Below, one piece after another: positions 32,216 to 42,071 of a stretch of 64,000 bases of DNA. Every line of letters begins with the position of its first letter. The first letter of the stretch is position 1. Origin of the DNA: Chryseosolibacter sp044507775 (GTDB lineage Bacteria; Bacteroidota; Bacteroidia; Cytophagales; Cyclobacteriaceae); assembly GCA_044507775.1 (NCBI GenBank), contig JBIQIY010000001.1, forward strand, positions 62,001 through 126,000, written 5' to 3'. The translations under genes were made by a program, and so were the position numbers. The notes beneath the pieces were generated by a model. It was given only the letters and a program-made list of their open reading frames with translations, was not told the DNA's origin and searched no databases.

Positions 32216-33661
32216 ATGATTAGCAAAGGATTTATTAAAAATTCGATTCTTTACACCGTTGCCGGGATGCTGCCGATGGCAAGCGCGGTGATCCTGTTAC
32301 CATTTTACCTCAACTACCTTCCCCTGGAGCAATATGGCCAACTGGCGTTTTATCTAGCGTTCGCCATGTTCGTGCAGATCATCGTTACGTTCAGCTTTGA
32401 TTTGTCTTTGTACATCTACTATCACGATTACAAGAAGGAACCGCAAAAGCTCGCCGTACTGATCAGCTCCGCCTACGTTTTCATGGGCTTTATCGGCGCA
32501 GGGTTGCTCATTATCCTTTCCCCGACCGGCGTATTTCTCTTCGATCTGCTGGGCAATAAGGGACTTTCATTTTTTCCATACGGATTTCTTGCCCTCATCA
32601 GCGCCATCTTCCAGGCTTTTTTTAAAGTTCACAGCAGCCTGTTGCAGACCCAAGAGAAGCCCCAGATGTTCTTTTGGGCGAATCTGATATCATTTTCACT
32701 TATTGCGGCATTCACGGTTGGCGGACTGATTCTTTTTCCTTCGACCCTTATAGGTCCCGTTGGAGGGCGCGCCGCGGCGGCAATCATTGCAGGGTCATGG
32801 GCATTGGCCCGGATATTCAGGCAATTCGGCTTCCATTACGATTTTGCATTTCTTAAGACGATTTTCCGCATCAATAATTCATCTTTCATTTACCAGTTGC
32901 AGCAATGGTTTATCAATTATTTTGACCGGATTATCATCACCCTCTACCTGACGATGCAGGATGTAGGAGCATATGACTTTGTATGGAAATGTCTGCTCGC
33001 AGTCGACCTCGTCATCGGGGGATTGTACAATGCCTTTTATCCAAAGGTAATCTCGGCGCTCGCCGAACAGGAAAGAAAAGGCTCGACCCCACTGATCAAT
33101 CGTTACTATCACGGACTCACTGCGGCCATCATGATTCTTGTAAGCAGTGCGATTTTCGTCCTGCCCCTGCTGCAGTATTTTGGCTTCATGAAGCCCGAGT
33201 ATCAGGATTCGCTGCGCTACATCCCGTTCATGGGCCTTCTTTATCTGATTCGGGGTACACGCTATTATTTCGGGCTGCCCTACGGCGCACTTAAGTACAC
33301 CAAGCCGCTACCGTTCATCTACCTGATCATATCGGTAATCAAAATTGGTCTTGTGCTTTTATTCATTCGTCAATACGGCGTTATGGCTGTTATTGCTGCA
33401 TCCTTCATCAGTTCAGCGTTCGAGGTCGTGTTTCTTTACTACCGGATCCGGGATAAATTCGCTTTCCATTTTAATCGGTTCAAGATCATTGTTGCGCCTC
33501 TTGTACTCGTGTGCATCATCGTGGTGTCAGAAAGCACAGCTTTCCTTGATCCGCACATTCGCCATGCGACGTATGTCGTACTTTCCTTGCTCATTCTGCT
33601 CTGGCTTTATCGAAATGAAATACGACTGATCACAATTCCGTTGTTCAGGAATCAGCGATGA
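32216..33661 (+). CDS. Polysaccharide flippase (Wzx / oligosaccharide exporter)
   Basis: 481 residues with about 12-14 membrane helices spread over the length (e.g. IIVTFSFDLSLYIYYHD, FFPYGFLALISAIFQAFF). This is the MATE/MVF-superfamily architecture of O-antigen/capsule flippases, which move undecaprenyl-linked glycans across the inner membrane. It heads the surface-glycan region 32216-38290 and overlaps the convergent glycosyltransferase stop by 10 bases. Confidence 0.88.
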   Translation: MISKGFIKNSILYTVAGMLPMASAVILLPFYLNYLPLEQYGQLAFYLAFAMFVQIIVTFSFDLSLYIYYHDYKKEPQKLAVLISSAYVFMGFIGAGLLIILSPTGVFLFDLLGNKGLSFFPYGFLALISAIFQAFFKVHSSLLQTQEKPQMFFWANLISFSLIAAFTVGGLILFPSTLIGPVGGRAAAAIIAGSWALARIFRQFGFHYDFAFLKTIFRINNSSFIYQLQQWFINYFDRIIITLYLTMQDVGAYDFVWKCLLAVDLVIGGLYNAFYPKVISALAEQERKGSTPLINRYYHGLTAAIMILVSSAIFVLPLLQYFGFMKPEYQDSLRYIPFMGLLYLIRGTRYYFGLPYGALKYTKPLPFIYLIISVIKIGLVLLFIRQYGVMAVIAASFISSAFEVVFLYYRIRDKFAFHFNRFKIIVAPLVLVCIIVVSESTAFLDPHIRHATYVVLSLLILLWLYRNEIRLITIPLFRNQR

Positions 33662-34800
33662 AGAGTGTCTCCATATAATTCATCGATCCTTTGAAGAAAG
33701 GAATCCGACGAGTACTGCTCCAATGCCTTATTTCGAATGGTGTTGCGATCAAAGGAGTGATGGTTATCAATCATCCAGGCTATTACCTTCCGCAATCCGT
33801 CAACGTCTTCCATGGCAACCAGGCGACCGCAGCTTGCGTCAATGAAATCCGCGGGTCCGCCGCTGTTTGTCGCCACAACAGGAAGACCAGACGCCATTGC
33901 CTCAACGATCACCATTCCAAAAGCCTCCATACGACTCGAACTCACGAAGAAATGAAGCTGTTTCATGAAATCGGGAACATAGGGCACAAATCCATGAAAC
34001 CGGCATTTTTCCGCAACATTCAGACGCTCTGCCAACATCTTGTAAGCGTCAACGCGCTTACCCGTGCCACCGATGTGCAGGACGAAGCCCTTTTTGATGT
34101 CTGCAATTGCTTTCAGCAGGATGTCAAGCCCCTTTCGTTCGGAGCTCAGTCCACCAAGAAATCCAATCTGCACGGGAAAATCGGGAACCGTGGTAACAGA
34201 GTATTCGCGCACATGAATCAGGTTGGGCACAATGTCTACATCCTGACCCATCACCGATTTGATTCTCTCAGCCGCCCACGTGCTGACCGCAATTACATGC
34301 GCCGCCCGTCGCAAGGCGAATAATGTCGACATTCGGTGAAATACGCTTCTGAAATTGTCTGTGAAGCGCGACGTGTGATCGGAAACAATAAAGGGACATC
34401 TCAACAAACGCGCAACACAATACGCCCAGATCCCGCCGGGGTATGCAATGTTCCCGTGGACAATGTTTGCGCGCATCTCCTTCCCCACTTTAAAAGCAAT
34501 CCACACACTGATCAGCAAGTAGTTGATCTGATTAATAACGGGGATAGATTTGTTCACCACGATCCTGTACTCCTTTACCTTTCCAAAGGTTGACTCTGTA
34601 AGTTTCCAGGAAAAAAAACTAAACGATCTATAGTCAACCTTCGAAGAAACCACAACGACATCATCTTTCTCACTGATGGCGCTTGCCTGATCCCGGATGA
34701 ATACACCGTGATGGGGCAGATCGTTATCTGGATACCACGGCGTGAGAAAAAGGATCCTGCGGGACACGTTGCTTGTGTTAAGGGGCCAGGAATATCGCAT
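33652..34800 (-). CDS. Family 4 glycosyltransferase
   Basis: 382 residues, GT-B fold. N-terminal RRILFLTPWYPDNDLPHHGVF and C-terminal VSSSRMEAFGMVIVEAMASG with the EX7E-type pair define a GT4 retaining enzyme. It probably adds a sugar in capsule/O-antigen assembly. The start lies 23 bases inside the end of the FkbM gene, so both are read from the same transcript. Confidence 0.9.
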   Translation of the reverse strand: MRYSWPLNTSNVSRRILFLTPWYPDNDLPHHGVFIRDQASAISEKDDVVVVSSKVDYRSFSFFSWKLTESTFGKVKEYRIVVNKSIPVINQINYLLISVWIAFKVGKEMRANIVHGNIAYPGGIWAYCVARLLRCPFIVSDHTSRFTDNFRSVFHRMSTLFALRRAAHVIAVSTWAAERIKSVMGQDVDIVPNLIHVREYSVTTVPDFPVQIGFLGGLSSERKGLDILLKAIADIKKGFVLHIGGTGKRVDAYKMLAERLNVAEKCRFHGFVPYVPDFMKQLHFFVSSSRMEAFGMVIVEAMASGLPVVATNSGGPADFIDASCGRLVAMEDVDGLRKVIAWMIDNHHSFDRNTIRNKALEQYSSDSFLQRIDELYGDTLHR

Positions 34801-35653
34801 TGCAGAACGGGCGGATTTTCAGCGGCTCCAGTCCTTTCCTGGACATTTGAAAAGGATTATACCCCAGCGATTGCAACCATGAAACCATGTCGCCGATCTC
34901 GTAGCCAGCGTTCGTCGCCGTTTCAGCATTCAATTCAACCATCAGCACAGGTTTGAACTTTCTTAAGACCTGCTCTGCTCCTCGAAGTACGGGCCATTCA
35001 TTCCCCTCCACATCGATCTTGATGAAGTCAACTTTTTCAATACCATGTTCTTTAACCATCTCGTCCAGGGTTGCCAGCGTAATAACCTCCTTCTCGCCTT
35101 CTTTCTCACCCTGCGGAAACAGGCTGGCGTTGCCCTCGTTATTCAGTTCATCATCTTCATTAAAGTAAATCGGCACCTCCCCGGATCGGTCGGAAAGTCC
35201 CAGTCTCAAGCACTTGACGTTATCGAGCCGATTGAGCGACACGTTACTCACAAGCCTGTCAAAATAAAGCGACATCGGCTCGAAGGCAAGTACACTGCCT
35301 TTGGAAACGCGTTTAGCCGCGAACAACGCGAACTCTCCCTGATTGGCGCCGACATCAACAAAAGTCATATTCTCTTTTAGAAATTTGTTGAGAAACCGCA
35401 TCTCATTAAACTCGTGAAACCCGGTCCAATATATGGCGGCGCCCATCCTTTTGGAGATATCTATCTGTATCCTGAGGTCGCGATCAAAATTGTTGATCGT
35501 TGTCATTGTTACTGCCAAGCGCTTGTCTCGCCACCGCTTAAAAAATAAAACCGAGAGCCAATACGTACTTTTGAGGAGCGTATTAATAGCTCCACGCGTG
35601 TATAGCAATTGGGCATTCAGCGTCCGAAAGATTGAGGCGAGTGTGGACATCAT
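34778..35653 (-). CDS. FkbM family methyltransferase
   Basis: 291 residues if started at 35653 (MMSTLASIF). SAM-binding motif FVDVGANQGEFAL, then IKIDVEGNEWPVLRGA, the FkbM signature. The frame stays open to 35803, adding a possible membrane segment, but an exact -7 promoter box lies inside that extension (TATTTTTG, 35693-35700, minus strand), favouring the shorter start. FkbM enzymes O-methylate sugars or lipids; here likely a surface glycan sugar. Confidence 0.82.
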   Translation of the reverse strand: MMSTLASIFRTLNAQLLYTRGAINTLLKSTYWLSVLFFKRWRDKRLAVTMTTINNFDRDLRIQIDISKRMGAAIYWTGFHEFNEMRFLNKFLKENMTFVDVGANQGEFALFAAKRVSKGSVLAFEPMSLYFDRLVSNVSLNRLDNVKCLRLGLSDRSGEVPIYFNEDDELNNEGNASLFPQGEKEGEKEVITLATLDEMVKEHGIEKVDFIKIDVEGNEWPVLRGAEQVLRKFKPVLMVELNAETATNAGYEIGDMVSWLQSLGYNPFQMSRKGLEPLKIRPFCNAIFLAP

Positions 35654-35825
35654 CGGAAATCGAAATAGGAAAAAAATAAACGCAAAATAGACCAAAAATA
35701 TGATCTTTGGGCCTGTATTTTGTGAGCACATCCATGTTGAATCAAAACTCTGCTTGAGAGGATAGCTTTTCATGAACAGAACTTCACGGATATATCCGGT
35801 CACAATTCATAGTTAGCGACAATCC

Positions 35826-36968
35826 ATGAAAACCGCCCTTGTCCTCGTCTTCAGCAACCTGAAGCATGATGCCCGCGTCAAGCGCCAGGTCGATTGGCTT
35901 CGAAAGCGTTTCGCTGTCACGGTCATCTGCTTCGACGCCGAGGATACTCCGGGGGTCACTTTTATCCGTATCCGGCAAACGAGGTTGTCGATAATGCGGA
36001 AGGCGCTGCTGGCTGCAGCCCTGCTCCTCAGAACCTATGGAATCGCCTATCGCCTCTTTCATAACTACGGCTTCCTGCGGAACCAACTCACCGACAACTT
36101 CGACCTCATCGTCGCCAACGACATTGATACGCTTCCGCTTGCTTTCCAGCTTCAACACGGCGCTAAAATCGTGTTCGACGCGCATGAATACGCTCCCCGC
36201 CATTTTGAAAACAACAAAGTATGGCGAACCTTTTTTCAACCTTTCTACATTCATCTATGCCGGAAATATATACCGCGCACTTCGGCCATGCTTACCGTCG
36301 GCGAAGGGCTGGCAAATGAATACGCAAAGTCATTCCATGTAACACCGGTGATCATCCGGAATGCCACGCGATACGTCGATATTCAGCCCGGTGAAGTGTT
36401 GCCGGACCGGATACGGCTCGTGCACCACGGGATCGCCAACGCATCCCGGCGCCTGGAACTCATGGTCGAAATGATGAATTATCTCGATCCGCGGTTCTCG
36501 CTCGACATGATCCTGATGACATCCGACTATGCCTCTGAAAAAACGAAGACATACATCCGCGCGTTTAAGGAAAACGCTGAAAAAAATCCGCGCATCACCA
36601 TCCTTCCTCCCGTAAAAAGCGATCACGTGGTTTCCATCATCAACGGCTACGATATTGGCGTGTTTCTCATTCCGCCCATCAACTTCAACTACGCGAATAC
36701 ACTTCCTAACAAACTATTTGATTTTATCCAGGCCCGGCTGGGTATTGCCATCGGCCCGACACCGGAAATGGCAGCAATCGTCAAGCGATATGGAAATGGC
36801 GTGGTGTCGGAAAACTTTGAACCGCAGGCGCTCGCCGCAGCCCTGAACGAGCTCAAGGCGGAGGACGTCCTCCGTTTCAAGAAACAAAGCACGATCGCGG
36901 CAAAAGAACTGAACGCCGAAAAGAACGAAGCGATCTTCTCGACGGTGATCGACGAAATTCTGCCCTAG
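35826..36968 (+). CDS. GT-B glycosyltransferase
   Basis: 380 residues. N-terminal VFSNLKHDARVKRQVDWL is a glycosyltransferase N-domain opening; IVANDIDTLPLAF, FDAHEYAP and a C-terminal INGYDIGVFLIPP...PNKLFDFIQARLGIAIGP match GT4-like enzymes. Convergent with the next glycosyltransferase and overlapping it by 4 bases. Member of the glycan cluster; donor and acceptor unknown. Confidence 0.86.
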   Translation: MKTALVLVFSNLKHDARVKRQVDWLRKRFAVTVICFDAEDTPGVTFIRIRQTRLSIMRKALLAAALLLRTYGIAYRLFHNYGFLRNQLTDNFDLIVANDIDTLPLAFQLQHGAKIVFDAHEYAPRHFENNKVWRTFFQPFYIHLCRKYIPRTSAMLTVGEGLANEYAKSFHVTPVIIRNATRYVDIQPGEVLPDRIRLVHHGIANASRRLELMVEMMNYLDPRFSLDMILMTSDYASEKTKTYIRAFKENAEKNPRITILPPVKSDHVVSIINGYDIGVFLIPPINFNYANTLPNKLFDFIQARLGIAIGPTPEMAAIVKRYGNGVVSENFEPQALAAALNELKAEDVLRFKKQSTIAAKELNAEKNEAIFSTVIDEILP

Positions 36969-38290
36969 GACGAAGGCCCACCCACTTGTTGCTCCAGTAT
37001 TTCCGCCAGCTGGCCCGTTATGTTTCGCCGCGAAAATCGGTCGATCTTTTCCCTGTCGCCGCTGGTGCTTTCATTCCGGTTCCATTTTTCAAAAAATTCC
37101 AGCAAGACCTTTTGAATACCGCTCGCATCTTGGCTGGCGACCATGACGCCCGCTCCGGACGCTTTCAATACATCTGCGGCGTCACCCTCCAGCGGTCCCA
37201 CCCCGAGGACCGGTAAACCGGTGGCGAGGTATTCGAAAAGCTTCCCAGGGAGAAAACCCTCAGCATCCTTGTAACCTGTGAGGATGAGCAACAGCAGCGA
37301 TGCCGATCCGTAAAGCGGGATCAATTCAGCGTGCGGAATATTACCGGGAAAGGAAGTGATGGTCCGAAAAATTTCTTCCTCCGCGATAAAAGTCTTGAAA
37401 TCAGGATGGACTTCACCAATAAATTCAACCCTTACACGGCTGGCAAATGAAGGATCCTCGGCCATGGCTGATTTGAGCGACCGCATGAATGGGCGGGGAT
37501 CACACCGCTCATTAATGAGCCCGACGTGCCGGATGATAAACTCTTCAGACCGCTTATAGGTAATGTGTCGAAAGTCGTCCTCATCAAAACCGTTGGTGAG
37601 CAACCTCACAGACCTGCCCGCAAGCTTTTCGAAGCGCCGCACATAAAACGGGGTGATGGTTAAGATTTCATCCGCTGCGGCGAGCACATTGCTCTCCATG
37701 CGTTTGTGAATCCGGCGAACGGCTTTGCTAACGTTCAGGCTATCCCACATCCCCCATTCCGTCCACGGATCGCGAAAATCCGCCAGCCATCTCAGTTGCG
37801 GAATCTTCTTCTTGAGTTTCAGGCCTATCAGGTGTACGCTGTGCGGCGGTCCTGTCGTGATGATCACGCTGATCCCGTTGTCTGCGACGTAGTCCGCGAG
37901 AAACTTTACAGAAGGCTTTACCCAGAACACTCTTGGGTCGGGAACAAAAAGATTTCCTCTGACCCAGGTGCTGATCCTTTGAAACACCGTTCTGTTTTTC
38001 GATGGCACGAGCGCCGTCGGAGTCGGTTGTTTTTTGGGTCCAAACCATCCCGATATGCGAAAGAATAAATCGTAAGGCTCCCAGATCGGAAAGCGCATCA
38101 CTTCGGCTTCCCCCGGAACGTCCTTCTCCAACGATGGATCAGTGATCGCGAAGGATGGATTCTCCGGTGTAAAGACGTGTGGTTCCCACTGGTACGACGG
38201 CAGGTATTTCACGAACTTCAGCCATCGCTGTACACCGCTTCCACCACTGGGCGGCCAATAGTAGGTAATGATAAGTACTTTCCTGTTCAA
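36965..38290 (-). CDS. Family 4-like glycosyltransferase, TTG start
   Basis: 441 residues. ITYYWPPSGGSGVQRWLKF at the N-terminus and LLLILTGYKDAEGFLPGKLFEYLATG near the C-terminus are typical of GT4 enzymes with an extended N-domain. An in-frame stop lies just upstream and there is no nearby ATG, so TTG at 38290 is the start. Probably works on the same surface glycan as its neighbours. Confidence 0.87.
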   Translation of the reverse strand: MNRKVLIITYYWPPSGGSGVQRWLKFVKYLPSYQWEPHVFTPENPSFAITDPSLEKDVPGEAEVMRFPIWEPYDLFFRISGWFGPKKQPTPTALVPSKNRTVFQRISTWVRGNLFVPDPRVFWVKPSVKFLADYVADNGISVIITTGPPHSVHLIGLKLKKKIPQLRWLADFRDPWTEWGMWDSLNVSKAVRRIHKRMESNVLAAADEILTITPFYVRRFEKLAGRSVRLLTNGFDEDDFRHITYKRSEEFIIRHVGLINERCDPRPFMRSLKSAMAEDPSFASRVRVEFIGEVHPDFKTFIAEEEIFRTITSFPGNIPHAELIPLYGSASLLLLILTGYKDAEGFLPGKLFEYLATGLPVLGVGPLEGDAADVLKASGAGVMVASQDASGIQKVLLEFFEKWNRNESTSGDREKIDRFSRRNITGQLAEILEQQVGGPSS

Positions 38291-38323
38291 AGTTCAATAT
38301 TCAAAACTTAATAAAATCTACAA

Positions 38324-38382
38324 GCCCTGAAAGGGCGCAAGACGTCAGCCCAGGGTGACGAGCGTTAGCGAGGAGCCCTGGG
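38324..38382. repeat. REP-like double hairpin
   Basis: GCCCT-GAA-AGGGC (38324-38336) is followed by CCCAGGG (38349-38355) pairing with CCCTGGG (38376-38382) around GCGTTAGCG. The text resembles a repeat I have seen between genes in many Bacteroidota, probably RAYT-mobilised REP sequence. It lies between the divergent-from-repeat glycosyltransferase start and the miaA stop and may end miaA-side transcripts. Confidence 0.6.
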
Positions 38383-38388
38383 AAGGCT

Positions 38389-39297
38389 TCAAGGTTCCAG
38401 GCGCATGCGAATATGGTTAATTATTGTGTGGATTTCATAAGGGCTGAACCAGTTGAATTCCGGATCTTTCCTGAACCAGGTTAGCTGGCGTTTTGCGTAA
38501 CGTCTCGTGTTGCGCTTCAGCAGGCGGATACACTCATCAAGGTCGTAGCGTTTATCTATGAAATCAAAGATCTCCTGGTAGCCCACCGTTTGCAGCGCGT
38601 TGTGATGGCGCATAGGATACAGTTGGTGCGCTTCTTCGAACAAACCATCGGCGATCATTTTCTCCATCCGCGCGTCGATCCGCGCGTAGAGTTCTTCGCG
38701 CGGTAGTTCGAGCCCGATCTTGACGATGTCGAAATCATGCGTGCGCTTTTTCTTCGTTCTGAATGACAGAATTGATTTGCCCGAGTGAAGTTTCACTTCC
38801 AGCGCCCGGATGAGCCGATGCGGGTTGTGCTCATCCATGGCAGCGAGTCCTTCGGGGTCGTGCTGGCGCATCTGTTCCTGCAGCCATTCTATTCCGTTGG
38901 CCACATAATTTTCAATCAGGCCTTTCCGGATGTTGTCCGGTATCATCGGCATTTCATCAAAGCCGTCGCACACTGCTTTGATGTACAATCCGGAACCCCC
39001 GCACAGGACAACCGTATCGGCTTCCGCGAACAGCCCTGTAATGACCCCGAGGGCCTCCGTTGCGTATGCCGCCGCGTCATAATCATCTCCAACGCTATGG
39101 GTATCAATAAAGTAGTGTTGTACGGCCGCCAGCTCATCCGCCGTAGGTTTAGCCGTACCGATAGTCATCTCACGAAAGATCTGCCGCGAATCCGCCGACA
39201 CCACCGAAGCATGAAACTCCCGGGCCAGCCGGATAGCGACGGCAGTTTTTCCCACAGCCGTGGGACCAGCAATTACGACCAGTTGTTTCTTGCCCAT
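38389..39297 (-). CDS. miaA: tRNA dimethylallyltransferase
   Basis: Adds an isopentenyl group to A37 of tRNAs that read UNN codons. Start at ATG 39297 (MGKKQLVVIAGPTAVGKTAV), placing the P-loop near residue 11; the 21-residue extension in the longer frame has no support. SADSRQIFREMTIGTAKP and GGSGLYIKAV are conserved MiaA motifs. 302 residues, family-typical. Confidence 0.95.
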   Translation of the reverse strand: MGKKQLVVIAGPTAVGKTAVAIRLAREFHASVVSADSRQIFREMTIGTAKPTADELAAVQHYFIDTHSVGDDYDAAAYATEALGVITGLFAEADTVVLCGGSGLYIKAVCDGFDEMPMIPDNIRKGLIENYVANGIEWLQEQMRQHDPEGLAAMDEHNPHRLIRALEVKLHSGKSILSFRTKKKRTHDFDIVKIGLELPREELYARIDARMEKMIADGLFEEAHQLYPMRHHNALQTVGYQEIFDFIDKRYDLDECIRLLKRNTRRYAKRQLTWFRKDPEFNWFSPYEIHTIINHIRMRLEP

Positions 39298-39389
39298 GCG
39301 CCTGCAATTTAGAAACTTCCAGCGCTTATTACCGGCAGTGAAAAAGGCGGTAAATCGCAAATATCCGCTATCTTTGCACGGAAGACAGT

Positions 39390-39668
39390 ATGACTATGAT
39401 TAAGTACACCAATCATTTCCTGACTAAACTGGAAGACCTGATTGCAGAGTCCGACTACACACTGCGATACGAGAAGGGGAATTTCAAATCGGGGTTTTGT
39501 GTCCTGAAAGAACAAAAGATCATTATGGTCAACAAATTCTATCCCACGGAAGGAAAGATTAACGCCCTGTATGATATCCTACGCACCGTAAGTCTGGACA
39601 CCACCCGGTTCACAGAGAAAAGCCTAAAACTTTACGAGGAGATCTCGCAACAATCCGCCGCCGCTTGA
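39390..39668 (+). CDS. Conserved hypothetical protein, 92 aa
   Basis: Two ATGs (39390 and 39396) can start it. Soluble helix-strand protein: NHFLTKLEDLIAESDYTLRYEKGNF, split by a KEQKIIMVNKFYP strand. I recall this small protein upstream of an MBL-fold hydrolase in other Bacteroidota. Its TGA stop overlaps the TTG start of the next gene (TTGA at 39665-39668), so the pair is translationally coupled. No known function. Confidence 0.75.
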   Translation: MTMIKYTNHFLTKLEDLIAESDYTLRYEKGNFKSGFCVLKEQKIIMVNKFYPTEGKINALYDILRTVSLDTTRFTEKSLKLYEEISQQSAAA

Positions 39669-40426
39669 AAGTAACGTTTCTGGGCACCGGGACCTCACAG
39701 GGTGTGCCAGTGATTGGCTGCACATGTGAAGTGTGCAGGTCCCTGGATTACCGGGACAAACGCCTCCGCACTTCCATTCTTATTGAAGTTGCAGAACAAA
39801 CCTTTGTCATCGATACTGGCCCCGACTTCAGGCAACAAATGCTTCGCGAACAGGTGAGGCGAATTGATGCGGTTATCTTCACTCACGCTCACCGCGACCA
39901 CACGGCAGGACTTGACGATGTCCGGGCCTACAACTTTCTCCAGCAGATGGACATGCCGATCTATGGCACGGCGCAAGTGTTGGAGCAGTTAAAAGTTGAA
40001 TACGCATACGCTTTTGCTTCCGAGTACTATCCCGGTATTCCGCGGCTCAGCCTGAACGTAATCGACGGCGAAGACTTCAGCGTAAACGGAATCTCGTTTA
40101 CTCCCCTTCCGGTAATGCACCTGCATTTGCCGGTCCTCGGGTTCCGCGTGGGAAACTTCAGCTACATCACCGACGCAAAATCGATTCCTGAGGAGACGAT
40201 CGCGAAGCTCGCCGGCACAGAGGTCCTGGTGCTAAACGCTCTGCAGCGTGAACAACACATCTCGCATCTCAACCTCAGCGAAGCGCTTCAAATGGTGGAA
40301 ACCATCCGGCCGCGTCTGACTTACTTTACGCACATCAGCCATAAAATGGGTCTTCACGCTGATGTGGAAAAAGAACTTCCCGATCATGTATCTTTGGCCT
40401 TTGACGGCCTGCAAATCAACCTGTGA
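39665..40426 (+). CDS. MBL-fold metallo-hydrolase (PhnP/RNase Z-like)
   Basis: 253 residues with TTG start. VTFLGTGTSQGVPVIGC opens the fold, the zinc motif HTHRDHTAGLDD is at about residue 78, and further ligands follow in MHLHLPVLG and YFTHISHKMG. Proteins of this group include PhnP cyclic phosphodiesterase and related cyclic nucleotide or metabolite hydrolases. Substrate not clear, as no phn genes are near. Confidence 0.88.
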   Translation: MKVTFLGTGTSQGVPVIGCTCEVCRSLDYRDKRLRTSILIEVAEQTFVIDTGPDFRQQMLREQVRRIDAVIFTHAHRDHTAGLDDVRAYNFLQQMDMPIYGTAQVLEQLKVEYAYAFASEYYPGIPRLSLNVIDGEDFSVNGISFTPLPVMHLHLPVLGFRVGNFSYITDAKSIPEETIAKLAGTEVLVLNALQREQHISHLNLSEALQMVETIRPRLTYFTHISHKMGLHADVEKELPDHVSLAFDGLQINL

Positions 40427-40470
40427 CAGCGGTATCCGCGAACTGCATGCCACCGTTCTAACCTAGCAGC

Positions 40471-42024
40471 GTGCACAACAACTATTATTTCCTGCTTCAG
40501 CTCACCCGACAACTGCACTCAAGATTGCACAATACTGTCATTTCAGAGTGCTTCAGCCAGAGCAAGGATGAATTGATCCTGCGGTTCGAGAGGGGCCCCA
40601 CGTCATTCTACATCCGCGCCAACCTGATGCCGGAAGTCAGCTGCCTCTCATTCGCCGATGAGTTTCAACGTGCGCGCAGGAACAGCGTAGACCTCTTCGG
40701 AGAAATTACTGGCAGACGCGTGCTGGGCGTAAAGCAGTTTAACAATGAACGCAGCTTCGCATTGCATTTGTCAGACGGACTGGATCTGCTGTTCAAGATG
40801 CATGCGAATCGAACAAACATCATCCTGTTCAGAAGCGGAGTCGCAACCGACCTGTTTCGCAACAACCTGACCGCCGACTTGAATCTAAGCCTCGGATCGC
40901 TGGACCGCGAGATTGACTGGAACATCGACAACTTCAAAAGCCACATTGATAATCTCAAATCCATCTACTTCACGTTCGGCAAAGTGGTCTGGCGATATCT
41001 TGACGATCGTGGGTTTAGCTCCCTGGATGAAGAACGAAAATGGGCGGCTATTCAGGAAGTCTTGCGCCAGCTGAACGATCCCGTCTACTATGTGACTTTA
41101 CTCGACGGTAAGCCGACGCTCAGTCTCCTGGAAATCGGCTCTGTTCAAAAGACGCTGGAAGATGCTGTCGAAGCTGCCAACGAATTCTTCTATTCGCTTA
41201 CTAACCGCTACGCCTTCGCGAAGGAAAAGGCTGCGCTGATTAACGGCCTGAAAGCGCGCCTCGATGCAGGAAAAAACTATTTGGTCAAGACTTCGCAAAA
41301 ACTCGATGAAGTCCTCAACGATAATCACTACCGAGTGTGGGCAGACCTCATCATGGCCAACCTTCATGTTATTCCGCCGGGCGCGGAAAAGGTAGTGCTC
41401 GATAATTTTTATGATGATAATCGCCCGCAAGAGATTGCGCTGAAAAAGGATTTGACACCGCAGAAAACCGCAGAGTTGTTCTACAGGAAAGCGAGGAATC
41501 AACACATCGAGATCGGTCGACTCGAGGATTCCCTCGCTCGCAAAAAAGAAGAGCTGCGGATCGTGACTGATAGAATAGCGGAAGCAGAGGGACTGACGGA
41601 TTTGAAGTCCATACGAGCGCTGGCCTCGGTGTTAAATCCATCGGCCGGAAAAAAGGAAGCCGGTCCACTTCCCTACCACGAGTTTGAGTACAATGGCTTC
41701 AGAATCCTGGTAGGCAGGCACGCGCAGGGGAATGACATTCTAACTTTCCGATACGGTCACAAGGATGACCTCTGGCTTCATGCGAAAGACGTGAGCGGTT
41801 CACATGTGCTGATCAAATACCAGGCAGGCAGGAACTTCCCGAAGGATGTGATCGAATATGCCGCATCGCTCGCGGCCTATAATTCCAAACGAAAAACGGA
41901 GACACTATGCCCCGTCATTGTGACGCCGAAGAAATTCGTGCGCAAGCGCAAGGGTGATCCCCCCGGGTCGGTGGTGGTAGAGAGAGAAGACGTGATCATG
42001 GTCGAGCCACGGCAACCGGGCTAA
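40471..42024 (+). CDS. NFACT-family (RqcH/fibronectin-binding-like) RNA-binding protein
   Basis: 517 residues, GTG start (MHNNYYFLLQL when translated). NFACT-N domain, a long coiled-coil middle (RLEDSLARKKEELRIVTDR) and a C-terminal NFACT-R domain (FRILVGRHAQGNDILTF, HKDDLWLHAKDVSGSHVLI). RqcH binds stalled 60S/50S-tRNA complexes and directs alanine tailing in ribosome quality control. Whether this divergent version retains that activity is unknown. Confidence 0.87.
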   Translation: MHNNYYFLLQLTRQLHSRLHNTVISECFSQSKDELILRFERGPTSFYIRANLMPEVSCLSFADEFQRARRNSVDLFGEITGRRVLGVKQFNNERSFALHLSDGLDLLFKMHANRTNIILFRSGVATDLFRNNLTADLNLSLGSLDREIDWNIDNFKSHIDNLKSIYFTFGKVVWRYLDDRGFSSLDEERKWAAIQEVLRQLNDPVYYVTLLDGKPTLSLLEIGSVQKTLEDAVEAANEFFYSLTNRYAFAKEKAALINGLKARLDAGKNYLVKTSQKLDEVLNDNHYRVWADLIMANLHVIPPGAEKVVLDNFYDDNRPQEIALKKDLTPQKTAELFYRKARNQHIEIGRLEDSLARKKEELRIVTDRIAEAEGLTDLKSIRALASVLNPSAGKKEAGPLPYHEFEYNGFRILVGRHAQGNDILTFRYGHKDDLWLHAKDVSGSHVLIKYQAGRNFPKDVIEYAASLAAYNSKRKTETLCPVIVTPKKFVRKRKGDPPGSVVVEREDVIMVEPRQPG

Positions 42025-42071
42025 CAGCACACGTCCGGCATCTGTGTGATCGATCCTGTCAATTAATCGTC

